Below are positions 17,597 to 26,383 of a DNA stretch of 64,000 nucleotides, one piece after another. Source of the stretch: CAWGJF01 sp963715745 (GTDB lineage: Bacteria; Bacteroidota; Ignavibacteria; Ignavibacteriales; Ignavibacteriaceae); NCBI GenBank assembly GCA_963715745.1, contig OY970271.1, forward strand, positions 3,801,733 through 3,865,732, given 5' to 3'. Both the position numbers and the translations under genes were made by a program. The notes below the pieces were generated by a model. It saw only the letters and a program-made list of their open reading frames with translations. It was not told where the DNA came from and searched no databases. Each line of letters opens with the position of its first letter. Position 1 is the stretch's first letter.

Positions 17597-19300
17597 TTAT
17601 TCCTTAAAATCGATAAGTTCTTTTGCACTTTTCAGGCTGGATTCGGTAATTTTTTCGCCGCTGAGCAGTTTTGCTACCTCAGTTATTCTTTCTTTTACAT
17701 CAAGTTTCTGAATCGAACTGCTGACTCTGTCGCCTTTCTCCATTTTTTCAATTGCGTAGTGATGATCTGCCAATCCGGCAATCTGCGGCAGGTGTGTGAT
17801 AGCAATTATCTGGTGTGATTTCGATAATCGTTTTAATGTGTTTCCGACTTTCTGTGCAATTCTTCCGCTGACTCCAACATCAATTTCGTCGAAGATTAAA
17901 AGCGGAAGCCTGTCTGATTTTGCAAAAACCGATTTTAATGAAAGCATTATTCTCGAAACTTCTCCACCCGATGCAACTTTTACAAGCGGCTTCGGATCTT
18001 CGCCTGCATTTGTTGAAACAAAGAATTCAACTTTATCAATTCCGTTTCGATAATAATTGTATTTTTTATTTTTGATAATGACTGAATCGTCAGAGTCCGT
18101 TTCGCTTTTACTTACCTGCGTTCTGAATTCAGGTTTTGGGATGCCAAGTTCTTTTAATGAATTTTCAATTTCAGATTTTACTTTTGAAGTAACAGATTCC
18201 CTTTTCTTTGAAATTTTTTCTGCTGCTGTTCCTGCCTGAACTCTCAAATTTTTTAATTCTTTTTCCAATGATTTTATTTTATCGGCAAAGTTTTCTGCAA
18301 ATTCAAATTCCTCACCAATTTTTTTTCTGTATTCAAGAATTGATTTTACAGAACCACCGTACTTTTTCTTTAAAAGATTTATTGAACCAAGCCGTTCACG
18401 AATTCCTTCTATTTCGTCGGAATCAAGATCAACTTTGTCTTTATAGCTTTCAATAAAGGACGATATATCTTTTATTTGAGCTAAGGCTGATTCGGCTTCA
18501 CTTAATGATTCACTGAATGATTTATCAATCTCATTTAATTTTGATAAAATATTTTTGATTTTAACAACCGAGTCGTGAATAGAAGATTCCGATTCGTAAA
18601 TTAAATTGTAAGCTTCTGCTGTCAACTCTGTCAGCTTCTCGGAATTTTCAAGTACATTCAACTGCGCGTTCAGTTTTTCTTCTTCATTTTCTTCAGGCGA
18701 GACAGCATCAATCTCTTTTATCTGGAAAGAATAAAAATCTTTTTTCTCTTTTAATGAACTTTCTTTTTCTTTAAGTGATTTAAGTTCGTGATTTTTGGAT
18801 GAGAGTTTTGAATAAAGTTTATAGTATTCTTCCAGCAGTTTGCTGTAATCTTCAAATTGATCGAGATAATCAATATGAGTTTCAGTGTTTAATAATGATT
18901 GATGTTCGTGCTGTCCGTGCAAATCAACAAGCAGATCTCCGATATCTTTTATTACAGATAAGTTAACCGGAGTGTCATTCGCAAAACATCGGTTCGTTCC
19001 TTTCACTGAAATTTCACGACGGAGAATCATTTCATCCGGAAAATCAATTTCATTTTCCTGCAGAAGATTTTTTACTTTTTTATTCCCGGAAACATTGAAC
19101 ATTCCTTCAACAACAGCTTTTTCAGCACCTTTCCGGATTACTTCGGAAGAAGCGCGGTCACCAAGCAGCAAACCCATTGCGTCTATCAAAATTGATTTTC
19201 CAGCACCGGTTTCGCCGGTGATGATATTGAGTCCCTCACCAAACTCAACTTTGATGTGTTCGATAAGAGCGTAATTTTTTACTTCAAATGATTTGAGCAT
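17597..19300 (-). CDS. recN: RecN, DNA repair SMC-like ATPase
   Basis: A 567-residue cytoplasmic protein, normal for RecN. The N-terminal Walker A is GETGAGKSILIDAMGLL, followed by a DLHGQHEHQSLLN motif diagnostic for RecN. A long charged coiled coil (about 150-360) is followed by the ABC signature (VASGGEVSRIMLSLKS), Walker B (LLIFDEIDVGVSGRIA) and a D/H-loop region (HQIIAITHLPQIAGLADHHY). RecN holds DNA ends together in double-strand break repair. The next gene upstream is a Nudix hydrolase with an 87-base gap. Confidence 0.95.
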   Translation of the reverse strand: MLKSFEVKNYALIEHIKVEFGEGLNIITGETGAGKSILIDAMGLLLGDRASSEVIRKGAEKAVVEGMFNVSGNKKVKNLLQENEIDFPDEMILRREISVKGTNRCFANDTPVNLSVIKDIGDLLVDLHGQHEHQSLLNTETHIDYLDQFEDYSKLLEEYYKLYSKLSSKNHELKSLKEKESSLKEKKDFYSFQIKEIDAVSPEENEEEKLNAQLNVLENSEKLTELTAEAYNLIYESESSIHDSVVKIKNILSKLNEIDKSFSESLSEAESALAQIKDISSFIESYKDKVDLDSDEIEGIRERLGSINLLKKKYGGSVKSILEYRKKIGEEFEFAENFADKIKSLEKELKNLRVQAGTAAEKISKKRESVTSKVKSEIENSLKELGIPKPEFRTQVSKSETDSDDSVIIKNKKYNYYRNGIDKVEFFVSTNAGEDPKPLVKVASGGEVSRIMLSLKSVFAKSDRLPLLIFDEIDVGVSGRIAQKVGNTLKRLSKSHQIIAITHLPQIAGLADHHYAIEKMEKGDRVSSSIQKLDVKERITEVAKLLSGEKITESSLKSAKELIDFKE

Positions 19301-19387
19301 AATGCTGAAGAAATTTTTCGAAGTGAAAATTAAACGATTTGGGAAGTAATATCAAAGAGAGTTTTAGCCAGTATGTAGCACAGATTA

Positions 19388-19921
19388 CTAATTTGTGCTA
19401 CGGTTTTTCAAATAATAAACTCCGCAGATAGTTTTTGCATCCACAATTTCACCTGACGAAATCATCTTCTCAATTTCATCAACTGTAAATGCCAAAACTT
19501 CCATTCCCTGCTCGCCTTCTTCTCTTTTGTGGTTTCCTTCTTTCAAATCTTTAGCAAGAAAAATGTGCAGGATTTCCGTGCAGTAACCGGGTGCGGTATA
19601 AATTTCACCAAGCTTTGTAAAATTATCTGTCCTGTAGCCTGTTTCCTCTTCAAGCTCACGTTTAGCGCAGTGAAGAGGTTCTTCATTTTTATCAAGCTTA
19701 CCTGCGGGCAATTCAAAAAGTGATTTATCAAAAGGATAACGGTACTGCTTCACCAGGATAATTTTATTATCCGGCAAAACAGGAATAATTACAGCACCGC
19801 CGGGATGAATAACTACTTCTCTTATCCCGGAGTTGCTGCTGTCGTACAATATTTTATCAACTTTAATAGCGAAAACTTTTCCGTTGTAAAGTTTTTTGCT
19901 TTCGGTTACTTTGAAATTCAC
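19388..19921 (-). CDS. Nudix hydrolase, ADP-ribose pyrophosphatase type
   Basis: A 177-residue protein with a complete Nudix box G-x5-E-x7-REUxEExGU: GKLDKNEEPLHCAKRELEEE, then TGY. The upstream segment ILVKQYRYPFDKSLFELPAG is typical of the NudF/ADP-ribose pyrophosphatase group, and the downstream YTAPGYCTEILHIFLAKDL fits as well. It likely hydrolyses ADP-ribose or related nucleoside-diphosphate sugars. Substrate choice is inferred. It is preceded upstream by a repeat-rich gap. Confidence 0.85.
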   Translation of the reverse strand: MNFKVTESKKLYNGKVFAIKVDKILYDSSNSGIREVVIHPGGAVIIPVLPDNKIILVKQYRYPFDKSLFELPAGKLDKNEEPLHCAKRELEEETGYRTDNFTKLGEIYTAPGYCTEILHIFLAKDLKEGNHKREEGEQGMEVLAFTVDEIEKMISSGEIVDAKTICGVYYLKNRSTN

Positions 19922-19962
19922 AATTTCCTTTCATTAAATAGACTATAGAAAATTACATGGCA

Positions 19963-20025
19963 GTCAGGAACCACTTCCTGACAGGACAGGATTACTAATT
20001 AATGGTCACGAAATGGTTCGTGACC
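19963..20025. repeat. Pair of REP-like hairpins in opposite orientation
   Basis: Two hairpins lie 21 bases apart. The first is an 8-bp palindrome, arms GTCAGGAA (19963-19970) and TTCCTGAC (19975-19982). The second has arms GGTCACGA (20004-20011) and TCGTGACC (20018-20025). Read on opposite strands they share a core GTCAnGAAnTGGTTCnTGAC, so they are two inverted copies of one hairpin family, the arrangement seen in BIME-type REP elements. They sit between the Nudix gene and the S9 peptidase gene. Confidence 0.55.
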
Positions 20026-20074
20026 AACCCGTTTAATCTCTTTTACCCCAGAATTTATAGTACGATTTAGAGAA

Positions 20075-20156
20075 TGTCATTTCGAAGGAGTTTACGACTG
20101 AGAAATCTTTTTAGTTTAAAAGACTTCTCACCGCCTGCGGCTGGGTCGAAGTGACA
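20075..20156. repeat. Imperfect long inverted repeat (REP/MITE-like)
   Basis: An 82-base element bounded by TGTCATTTCGA (20075-20085) and TCGAAGTGACA (20146-20156), which pair with one wobble mismatch. A second arm pair is GAGAAATCTT (20100-20109) with AAGACTTCTC (20120-20129). The element carries CCGCCTGCGGC near its right side. Non-coding palindromes of this design recur in many bacterial genomes. The 279-base gap 19922-20200 that holds it shows no gene. Confidence 0.5.
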
Positions 20157-20200
20157 AACGCAATTTTCACACAAGATCTTTTGTGGGAATGACCATTTAT

Positions 20201-21223
20201 CTAATCGTTGTTTTTATGCTGTTCGAACCAGTCAAAAATTGTATTCCACCACAATACAGCATTTTGCGGTTTGACAACAAAGTGATATTCATCAGGAAAA
20301 TAAAGAAGCTTGCTTTCAACTCCGAGTCTTTGCAATGAAGTGAAAAGCTCAAATGCCTGTCCCTCCGGAACGCGGAAATCATTTGCACCCTGCACAATAA
20401 GCATTGGTGTTTTTGCATTTTGAATATACATATGCGGTGACCACTTCTCATAAACTTCCCTGCTTTCCCACGGAGTTCCATCGTATTCCCATTCAGGAAA
20501 CCAGAGTTCTTCGGTTGTTCCCCACATACTTGTAAGATCAAAAACGCCATCGTGTGAAACAACAGCATTGAACCTGTCGGTGTGTCCTTCCATCCAATCC
20601 ATCATATATCCGCCGAATGAAGCACCGGCAGCAAAAGTATTTTCTTTATCGATAAAATTAAAATTGTTCAAAGCGTAATCTGTTGCATTCATAATATCGG
20701 TATAAGCTTTTCCGCCCCAATCCATTGTGATTTCATTCAGGAACTGCTGACCGTAACCAGTGCTTCCTCTCGGATTCGGTGCAATCACAACATAACCTTT
20801 GGAAGCAAACAATTGGGTATTCCACCGGTAATGAAAATCATCACTCCAGTGTCCCTGCGGACCGCCGTGAACCAAAAGAATCATCGGGTATTTTTTTGAA
20901 GGATCAAAAAACGGGGGCTTTACTAAAATCGATTCTACTTTTTTTCCGCCTGCTCCTTCGCACCAGAAAGTTTCTATCGGGATCATTTCAATATTTGCAA
21001 GCCGGTCTTTGTTCATAAATGTAATTTGCTTTAAATCGGTTCCATCAGTATTCAAACTAAAAATTTCTGTCGGCAGATTATTTCTCTGCTGCAAAAAGAA
21101 AATTTTCTTTCCATCTGGTGAAACTTTCAGACTTGCATTGTCGTGCTCTTTTAAGATCAAATCTATTTTACCCGAAGCAATATCGAGTTTATAAACCGAG
21201 CTGTAAATTTCATTATCTGCCAC
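20201..21223 (-). CDS. S9 peptidase, C-terminal catalytic half
   Basis: A frame of 340 residues that could reinitiate at GTG 21223, with no good ribosome-binding site. It holds the last propeller blades and the complete alpha/beta-hydrolase domain with GASFGGYM, QGANDFRVP and the catalytic His in EYHF. It lacks a signal peptide, so a separately made product would stay in the cytoplasm. Confidence 0.7.
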   Translation of the reverse strand: MADNEIYSSVYKLDIASGKIDLILKEHDNASLKVSPDGKKIFFLQQRNNLPTEIFSLNTDGTDLKQITFMNKDRLANIEMIPIETFWCEGAGGKKVESILVKPPFFDPSKKYPMILLVHGGPQGHWSDDFHYRWNTQLFASKGYVVIAPNPRGSTGYGQQFLNEITMDWGGKAYTDIMNATDYALNNFNFIDKENTFAAGASFGGYMMDWMEGHTDRFNAVVSHDGVFDLTSMWGTTEELWFPEWEYDGTPWESREVYEKWSPHMYIQNAKTPMLIVQGANDFRVPEGQAFELFTSLQRLGVESKLLYFPDEYHFVVKPQNAVLWWNTIFDWFEQHKNND

Positions 21224-21259
21224 AAAATAAATTAATCTGGAATCCGGCGACCAGGTAAA

Positions 21260-22234
21260 TTACCCAATCGATCTGTCAAAATCTTCTGCAAAAATTTTAC
21301 TTTCCCCGGAAGCCCTGTCGTACAAAACAAGATTAGTTTTATCGGATTCAAAACCTGCGTGTTTCATTGAAACATAAGCAATATATTTTCCATCTGGTGA
21401 GTAAACAGGTTGGTTGTCGTTTCCTTTGCTGGTTGAGATTTTATTAATTGGTGCCTCTTCACCTTCTTTTATTTTATCCAGATCAATTAAATAAATTTCA
21501 TTATTTGTACTAATTGAAACCATTGTGTCGGGATTCATTGTAAGAGCAATTTGCTTTCCATTGGGAGAAAAGCTGTAATCATTATTACTTCCCAATGCTA
21601 TTGGCGGAACATCAACAAATTTTTTCAGGAATAAATCATCATACTTTTTAGTTTTAATATCCATCAAAAAAAGATGACTCCATTTTCCGTTTCGCCAATC
21701 ATTCCAGTGTCGAAACATAAGCTGTGAAAAAATCTGTGCTTTAACTTTTGAATCTTCATTTGCTTTTTCAGTTTGCTTATTACAATTATCATCGATACAA
21801 TCTGGATAAACTGATGAAACAAAAAGCATTTTAGTTCCATCCGGTGACCAGACTATTCCCGAAGCTTTTGTTGAAATGTCTGTCAGTTGTTCTTCATTCA
21901 TTCCTCCAAGATCACTTGTCCATATTTGTCCGTCTCTTATAAAAGCAATCTTGTTCCCACCGGGAGAAAATTTAGGTCCGGATTCATTCTTATCTGAATT
22001 TTTAAAAACTCTCAGATTGCTTCCATTTGCATCAACAAGATAAATATCAGAATTTCCTTTGTTTGCGTCCATATCATACGTCGTAACAGAAAATGCAATT
22101 GTTTTTCCGTCCGGGGAAAGATCAAACGTTCCGACTCTTTTCATCTCCCACAGATCTTCTACAGTTAACGGATGTTTTGTCTGAGACGAAATAACGAATG
22201 GAAATAAAAGCAAAAAGAAGAATAATTTTTTCAT
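21260..22234 (-). CDS. S9 peptidase, N-terminal propeller half
   Basis: A 324-residue translated part: signal peptide plus TolB/WD40-like propeller blades (WEMKRVGTFDLSPDGKTIAF, FSPGGNKIAFI, YSPDGKYIAYVS). It ends at the in-frame TAA after FAEDFDRSIG. It has no catalytic residues and is unlikely to act alone. Confidence 0.7.
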   Translation of the reverse strand: MKKLFFFLLLFPFVISSQTKHPLTVEDLWEMKRVGTFDLSPDGKTIAFSVTTYDMDANKGNSDIYLVDANGSNLRVFKNSDKNESGPKFSPGGNKIAFIRDGQIWTSDLGGMNEEQLTDISTKASGIVWSPDGTKMLFVSSVYPDCIDDNCNKQTEKANEDSKVKAQIFSQLMFRHWNDWRNGKWSHLFLMDIKTKKYDDLFLKKFVDVPPIALGSNNDYSFSPNGKQIALTMNPDTMVSISTNNEIYLIDLDKIKEGEEAPINKISTSKGNDNQPVYSPDGKYIAYVSMKHAGFESDKTNLVLYDRASGESKIFAEDFDRSIG

Positions 22235-22299
22235 ATAAACCTCTAAAGAAATTTTTGTCTATTGGAGGTAAGGATGAGAGGCAAAATTAAATTCCCAAA

Positions 22300-22689
22300 T
22301 TAAGATCTGTAATTAGCAGGATAGTATGCCTGAAGTTCGTGACCAAGATATTTTAATAATGCAGCGATTACTCCAAGATCATCGAGATAGCCAAAGAAAG
22401 GTGTAATATCAGGGATTGCATCAACAGGGACGATAAAATAAACAAGCGCAGCAACTACAATTGCTTTGCGGTACCAAACAACAGCAGGATCTTTTATGTA
22501 ATTGAAAAGCGCGAGAACATCTTTTGCAAATGAAATTTTCTTGCCGGCTTTCTCTAATTTCATCCAGAGATTTTCTTCTACAAATTCAATTCTTTCATTT
22601 ACTTCACTCTCGCTTTTGCCTCCGAAATCAAGCTCATCGAGTTCACCTATATCTTCGAATAAATCTTCTTTTTCATAAAAATCATTCAT
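22300..22689 (-). CDS. YkvA/DUF1232 family membrane protein
   Basis: A protein of about 129 residues when started at ATG 22689, which has AGGAG seven bases upstream. The frame could extend to 22779, but that extension looks unrelated to the family. The N-terminus is very acidic (EKEDLFEDIGELDELDFGG). The C-terminal half has the DUF1232 signature YFIVPVDAIPDITPFFGYLD, then DLGVIAALLKYL, with a hydrophobic helix before it. The family is widespread and has no firmly known role. It is divergent from the methyltransferase at 22868. Confidence 0.8.
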   Translation of the reverse strand: MNDFYEKEDLFEDIGELDELDFGGKSESEVNERIEFVEENLWMKLEKAGKKISFAKDVLALFNYIKDPAVVWYRKAIVVAALVYFIVPVDAIPDITPFFGYLDDLGVIAALLKYLGHELQAYYPANYRS

Positions 22690-22867
22690 TTTTTTCTCCT
22701 GCTGTTTTTGATATTTACCGACCGGATAATCAGCAAATAATTTCATTATCAAAATAAAGCTTGCGGTTGTTAAAGGCAAAGTAATTTGATGCGGTTGTGA
22801 TTTGAATTCATTCTCTTTTGAGGTTTGTTTATGTTTAGCAAATAAAATTTATTCTACATTTAGAACG

Positions 22868-23560
22868 ATGATTTTTCTTCCCGGAACAGACAAACAATTA
22901 CAGCATCTTTCCTTAAAAACAGATTTTGAAGGGAAAAAAATCCTCTTAATCGGAGGAGGCTGCGAAGAAATTGCAAAAAAGTTCGCTCAGCAGAATTCTG
23001 ATTTAATTAATATTATTGTGGATGACGAAAATAATCTTGTCGAATACAGGTTGAATCTGAAAGGCGATAAAAAAATAAGAATTGCTTTTATGAATTTTGC
23101 TTCGACTGATTTCCCGGATGAAAATTTTGACCTGGTTTATGCACAGGGTTCTGTTTCGAGAGATGACAGGGAAATAGTTGTAAATGAAGTTTCCCGGGTT
23201 CTGAAAAAAGATGGAATCTATTCAGTTGGAGAAATTGTAAAGCTTAAAAAAGATGCCCCTGTTTTTATGAAAGACATCTGGAAATCAGGGAATCTTTCAC
23301 CAATTTTTATTGATGAAGTTGAAGAGTTTTACAAGCAGAACAATTTTGATCCGATCGATCGTGTTGATCTCAGTTCTACTTTAAAAGATTTTTACCATTC
23401 TGCAGACAGACGAATTTCAACTGCTGAAAAGGATGAAATGTTTAGCTCCGATGACAAAAAACTACTTAAAAAATTTAAGCATGAAGTGAATGCGTTCAAC
23501 AAGCTTGGCGGAGATAAAGTTATGGGATTTGTTTCTTTGATTCTAAGGAAAGCAGTTTGA
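22868..23560 (+). CDS. SAM-dependent methyltransferase-like protein
   Basis: About 230 residues when started at ATG 22868 (MIFLPGTDKQLQHL). The frame extends up to 22802, but those extra residues look non-coding. Class I methyltransferase features are KILLIGGGCEEIAKKFA (motif I-like), IIVDDENN (motif II acidic), FPDENFDLVYAQGSVS and VLKKDGIYSVGEIV, as in UbiE-type enzymes. The glycine motif is GGGCE rather than the usual GxGxG, so SAM binding may be altered. Its TGA stop overlaps the TTG start of rlmD in a TTGA junction, which implies translational coupling. Substrate unknown. Confidence 0.65.
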   Translation: MIFLPGTDKQLQHLSLKTDFEGKKILLIGGGCEEIAKKFAQQNSDLINIIVDDENNLVEYRLNLKGDKKIRIAFMNFASTDFPDENFDLVYAQGSVSRDDREIVVNEVSRVLKKDGIYSVGEIVKLKKDAPVFMKDIWKSGNLSPIFIDEVEEFYKQNNFDPIDRVDLSSTLKDFYHSADRRISTAEKDEMFSSDDKKLLKKFKHEVNAFNKLGGDKVMGFVSLILRKAV

Positions 23561-24975
23561 ACAAAGGCGATATTTTAGAATTAGAAATTGAAAAGTATGC
23601 TTTCGAAGGAAAAGGCATTGCAAAAATTGATACGGAAAATTCACCCGGAAAAAAATTTATTGTTTTTGTAAGTGGTGCTTACCCGGGCGATGTTGTTAAA
23701 GCCAGGTTGAAAAAAATAAAAAAATCTTATGCTGAAGCAAACGTTGAAGAAGTAGTCAAACCCTCTAACCAAAGAGTCAAACCAAAATGTAAATACTTCG
23801 GAATCTGCGGCGGATGCAGGCAGCAGGATTTGTCTTATGAGCAGCAGGTAATTTACAAGCAGCAACAGGTTGAAGAAGCTTTCCGGCAGACAGGTTTAGC
23901 AGATTTTATAACTGAAAAAATTATTCCTTCAGAAGATGTTTTTTATTACCGCAATAAAATGGAGTTTTCTTTTTCCGATCTACGTTGGTTAACCGAAGAA
24001 GAAATTAAAAGCAACGAACAAATCGAAAGAGATTTTGCTTTAGGTCTGCACATTCCAAAATCGTATGACAAAGTTCTGGATATTGATGAATGTTTTCTTC
24101 AATCAACAACAAGCGCAAAGATTTTAAATTTTACGCGTCAATTTTTTAAGCAAAAAAAAGTTTCCATCTATTCGACAAAAACTCACACAGGTTTTTTAAG
24201 AAATCTTGTTATCCGGCAGTCTTCCCGCACAAATGATTTGATGGTAAACCTGGTTACATCTTCTGAAGATGAAAGCCTCTTAAAAGAATATTCCTCCGGA
24301 CTAAAAAATAATTTTAATGAAATCACAACTATTGTGAACAACGTAAATTTTAAGAAAGCTGCAATTGCTGTCGGAGATTACGAGAAAATATTTTTAGGAA
24401 GCGGATTCATTTATGATGAAATAGCAGCGTACAAATTCAGAATAAGTGCTAACTCATTTTTCCAGACCAACACTTTGCAGGCTGAAAAGCTTTATCAAAC
24501 TGCACTTGAATTCGCTGAGCTATCCGGCAATGAAATTGTTTATGATCTTTACTCAGGTGCAGGAACGATTTCAATTTTTATTTCAGGAAATGCAAAAGAG
24601 GTTTACGGGTTTGAATCTGTTGAATCGTCAATTTTTGATGCGAATGAGAATCTCGATATAAACAAAATTGAAAATGTAAAATTTTTCCAGGCTGATCTTT
24701 ATAAATCATTTCTGCCGATTGCAAACACACTTCCAAAACCTGATGTAATAATTTTAGATCCACCGAGAAGCGGAATGCACAAAAACACAGTTGAGGATGT
24801 GATAAAGCTTTCACCTGAAAAAATTGTCTATGTTAGCTGCAACCCAACAACACAGGTACGGGATATTAAACTTTTAACAGAAGGCGGTTATAAATTAATT
24901 AAGAAAAGACCTGTTGATATGTTCCCGCATACATTTCATATTGAGAATGTTTGCTTACTAGTTAAAGCTAACTAA
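23557..24975 (+). CDS. rlmD: 23S rRNA (uracil-C5)-methyltransferase, RlmD/RumA family
   Basis: A 472-residue protein starting at TTG 23557. An N-terminal TRAM domain (about 1-70) is followed by the iron-sulfur cluster cysteines Cys78, Cys84 and Cys87 (KCKYFGICGGCRQQ), with a later Cys near 178 (DECFLQ). The methyltransferase part shows SANSFFQTNTLQAEKLY, DLYSGAGTISIFIS, ILDPPRSGMHK and the catalytic-Cys motif VYVSCNPTTQVRD. RlmD methylates U1939 of 23S rRNA; an RlmCD-like or tRNA activity cannot be excluded in this phylum. Coupled to the upstream methyltransferase-like gene. Confidence 0.88.
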   Translation: MNKGDILELEIEKYAFEGKGIAKIDTENSPGKKFIVFVSGAYPGDVVKARLKKIKKSYAEANVEEVVKPSNQRVKPKCKYFGICGGCRQQDLSYEQQVIYKQQQVEEAFRQTGLADFITEKIIPSEDVFYYRNKMEFSFSDLRWLTEEEIKSNEQIERDFALGLHIPKSYDKVLDIDECFLQSTTSAKILNFTRQFFKQKKVSIYSTKTHTGFLRNLVIRQSSRTNDLMVNLVTSSEDESLLKEYSSGLKNNFNEITTIVNNVNFKKAAIAVGDYEKIFLGSGFIYDEIAAYKFRISANSFFQTNTLQAEKLYQTALEFAELSGNEIVYDLYSGAGTISIFISGNAKEVYGFESVESSIFDANENLDINKIENVKFFQADLYKSFLPIANTLPKPDVIILDPPRSGMHKNTVEDVIKLSPEKIVYVSCNPTTQVRDIKLLTEGGYKLIKKRPVDMFPHTFHIENVCLLVKAN

Positions 24976-25062
24976 TATAAGAAGTTAGAGTTTTATCATA
25001 ATTAAAAAGTAACAATAGAGTAACAAATTTTTATAAACTTTAATTAAGAAAGGGAAATTAAA

Positions 25063-25323
25063 ATGTCTGATTTCTTAAAAAGCATGGGCTTCATATTTTT
25101 TGTAGTAGGTATAATTGCTGGAATTATTTTATTAATTAAATCGACTGATTACATTGATAATATAATCGGTGTCAGTGTAATTATACAGGGGATATTACTT
25201 GGATTAACTCTTAACTTTTTTGGTGCTATGCTTGAAAACTCTGATTCACAAACTATTTTACTCAGTGATATTAGAGATAATTTCTACCCAGACGAAGATG
25301 AAGAAAATGAAAATGATGAATAG
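25063..25323 (+). CDS. Small two-helix membrane protein, hypothetical
   Basis: An 86-residue protein with two hydrophobic segments (about 8-26, FIFFVVGIIAGIILLI, and about 35-57, IIGVSVIIQGILLGLTLNFF) and a strongly acidic tail (YPDEDEENENDE). A purine-rich site (AAAGGGAAA) precedes the ATG at reasonable spacing. I recognise no family. It is followed by a frameshifted gene and may share a transcript with it. Confidence 0.6.
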   Translation: MSDFLKSMGFIFFVVGIIAGIILLIKSTDYIDNIIGVSVIIQGILLGLTLNFFGAMLENSDSQTILLSDIRDNFYPDEDEENENDE

Positions 25324-25389
25324 TTAAAAATTGTGTGAAAAACTATTTGTGGAAATTATTTAATTATTAATTAAATCATTTATATAACA

Positions 25390-25940
25390 ATGGAACTATT
25401 AAAAGATTTCTTCTTATTATTAAAAGACTTTCAGGGATTAATTGGTGTTTTGATTGGTGTTTGGATAGCCTCACTAACATCAAAGAAAGAAAGAACTCAA
25501 AAAGAAATAATTACTGAGAGTGAAAGAATTGATAAGTTTAGACTATCTGCAATCAGTGAGAGACTGGCAGCACATCAAAAAGCATTTAAATTTGGTACAA
25601 CCTTTCACTTAATATACACTCTGAAGAAAAAACTCAAATTGATTTAGCAAATGATGCAAGAGATTTTTGGGTCAAAAATTGTTTATATCTTACACCAAAA
25701 TGCAGAAGGGTTATTGATGATTTAATATTTGAGTTTGGTATGTATAAAATTAATCGTCAAATATGGTTTGATATAAAACAAGGTATTGAGAAGAAAAAAA
25801 GAAGTGATGAATTGATAGAAAAATTTAATAAAATAATGGCTGTCGGTAAAATAATCCAAGAAGAAGTTGATATTTCATATACTGAACCTGAACCAATCAG
25901 TAAAATAAAAGAAGAAGAAGAAAATAAACTGATGGCATAA
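25390..25940 (+). pseudogene. Membrane-anchored hypothetical gene broken by a one-base deletion
   Basis: The first frame (25390-25647) encodes an N-terminal membrane segment (LIGVLIGVWIASLTSKKER) and a helical stretch ending ERLAAHQKAFKFG. Adding one T to the TTT at 25591-25593 changes KFGTT into KFWYNLSLNIHSEEK and opens the reading frame all the way to TAA 25938-25940 (including the 66-residue tail frame at 25740). The restored product is about 183 residues: one membrane helix plus a helical cytoplasmic domain. It may be a natural frameshift or a homopolymer sequencing error. Function unknown. Confidence 0.65.
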
Positions 25941-25995
25941 TAATCTTTTGTATTTACATTTATAATATTGACTTTCCAGCTTTCCTAGGAATTGG

Positions 25996-26048
25996 GTTTA
26001 AGTACAAGCACAAACTCCCCTTTCAGTTTTTTATCATTACAATTTTAA
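25996..26048 (-). pseudogene. Displaced, degenerate copy of the rsmI 3' end
   Basis: On the minus strand this stretch reads LKGEFVLVLKPNS then TAG, nearly the same as the end of the RsmI gene (KLKGEFVLILDIKI). Bases 25996-26048 align with 26683-26735 at DNA level (TACAAACTCACCTTTCAG versus CACAAACTCCCCTTTCAG and on), with a one-base deletion in the ATCATTTACAAT part. The toxin-antitoxin pair lies between the two copies. This looks like the original gene end pushed away when a new segment supplied the present rsmI terminus. Confidence 0.55.
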
Positions 26049-26116
26049 TTTAATGTCAGCTAAGAAGATCATTTAAAGAATATTGCAGTACTGATTAAAT
26101 AGGACTGCAAATAATT

Positions 26117-26383
26117 CTATTCATAATGCGTCCACATCCTTATAGCTTTAACAATTTTTAATTTTTCATAAACCTGGTAAACGATTCTGTGCTGGATATT
26201 GATTCGTCGGGAGTAAGCGCCGCTTAAATCACCTACTAATTTTTCAAATCGGGGCGGTTTTTTAAAAGGATTTTCTTCTAATAATTTTAAGATTGATTCT
26301 GTTTTGGATTTCAATCCGGCTGAATTAATCTTTTTTGCATCCTTCAAAGCTTGCTTTGTAAAAACAACTTTCCATTTTACCAT
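26117..26383 (-). CDS. YoeB/Txe-type mRNA interferase toxin
   Basis: An 88-residue basic protein of the RelE superfamily, YoeB/Txe branch. Motifs: KVVFTKQALKDAKKI at the N-terminus, PFKKPPRFEKLVGDLSGAYS in the middle, and the C-terminal catalytic-type stretch RRINIQHRIVYQVY ... IRMWTHYE with the conserved His-Tyr near the end. Such toxins cut mRNA at the ribosome. The start codon lies within the last codons of the antitoxin gene (7-base overlap), the usual coupled arrangement. Confidence 0.9.
   Translation of the reverse strand: MVKWKVVFTKQALKDAKKINSAGLKSKTESILKLLEENPFKKPPRFEKLVGDLSGAYSRRINIQHRIVYQVYEKLKIVKAIRMWTHYE

Larger units (their letters stand above)
20201..22234 (-). pseudogene. S9-family serine peptidase (DPP IV/acylaminoacyl-peptidase type) interrupted by one in-frame TAA
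   Basis: The whole 2034-base frame encodes 677 residues, the normal length of the family, interrupted only by TAA at codon 325 (21260-21262). Residues 1-324: signal peptide (KKLFFFLLLFPFVISSQ) and a beta-propeller with repeated 'FSPxGxxIAF' blades. The reading continues past the stop in the same phase with FTWSPDSRLIYFVADNEI, exactly what the next blade needs. The C-terminal hydrolase domain keeps its triad: Ser539 (AAGASFGGYM), Asp619 (QGANDFRVP) and His651 (PDEYHFVVK). The rest is undamaged, so this is a very recent nonsense mutation, a sequencing error, or (less likely) readthrough. Confidence 0.8.

Noticed and set aside
20201..22234. Reassigned TAA codon as an explanation for the two in-frame stops
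   Set aside because: TAA ends many other genes in this window (for example rlmD), so the genetic code is standard here.
22802..22867. Longer N-terminus for the methyltransferase-like protein
   Set aside because: The extension is rich in rare residues for this family and lacks a ribosome-binding site; ATG 22868 fits better.
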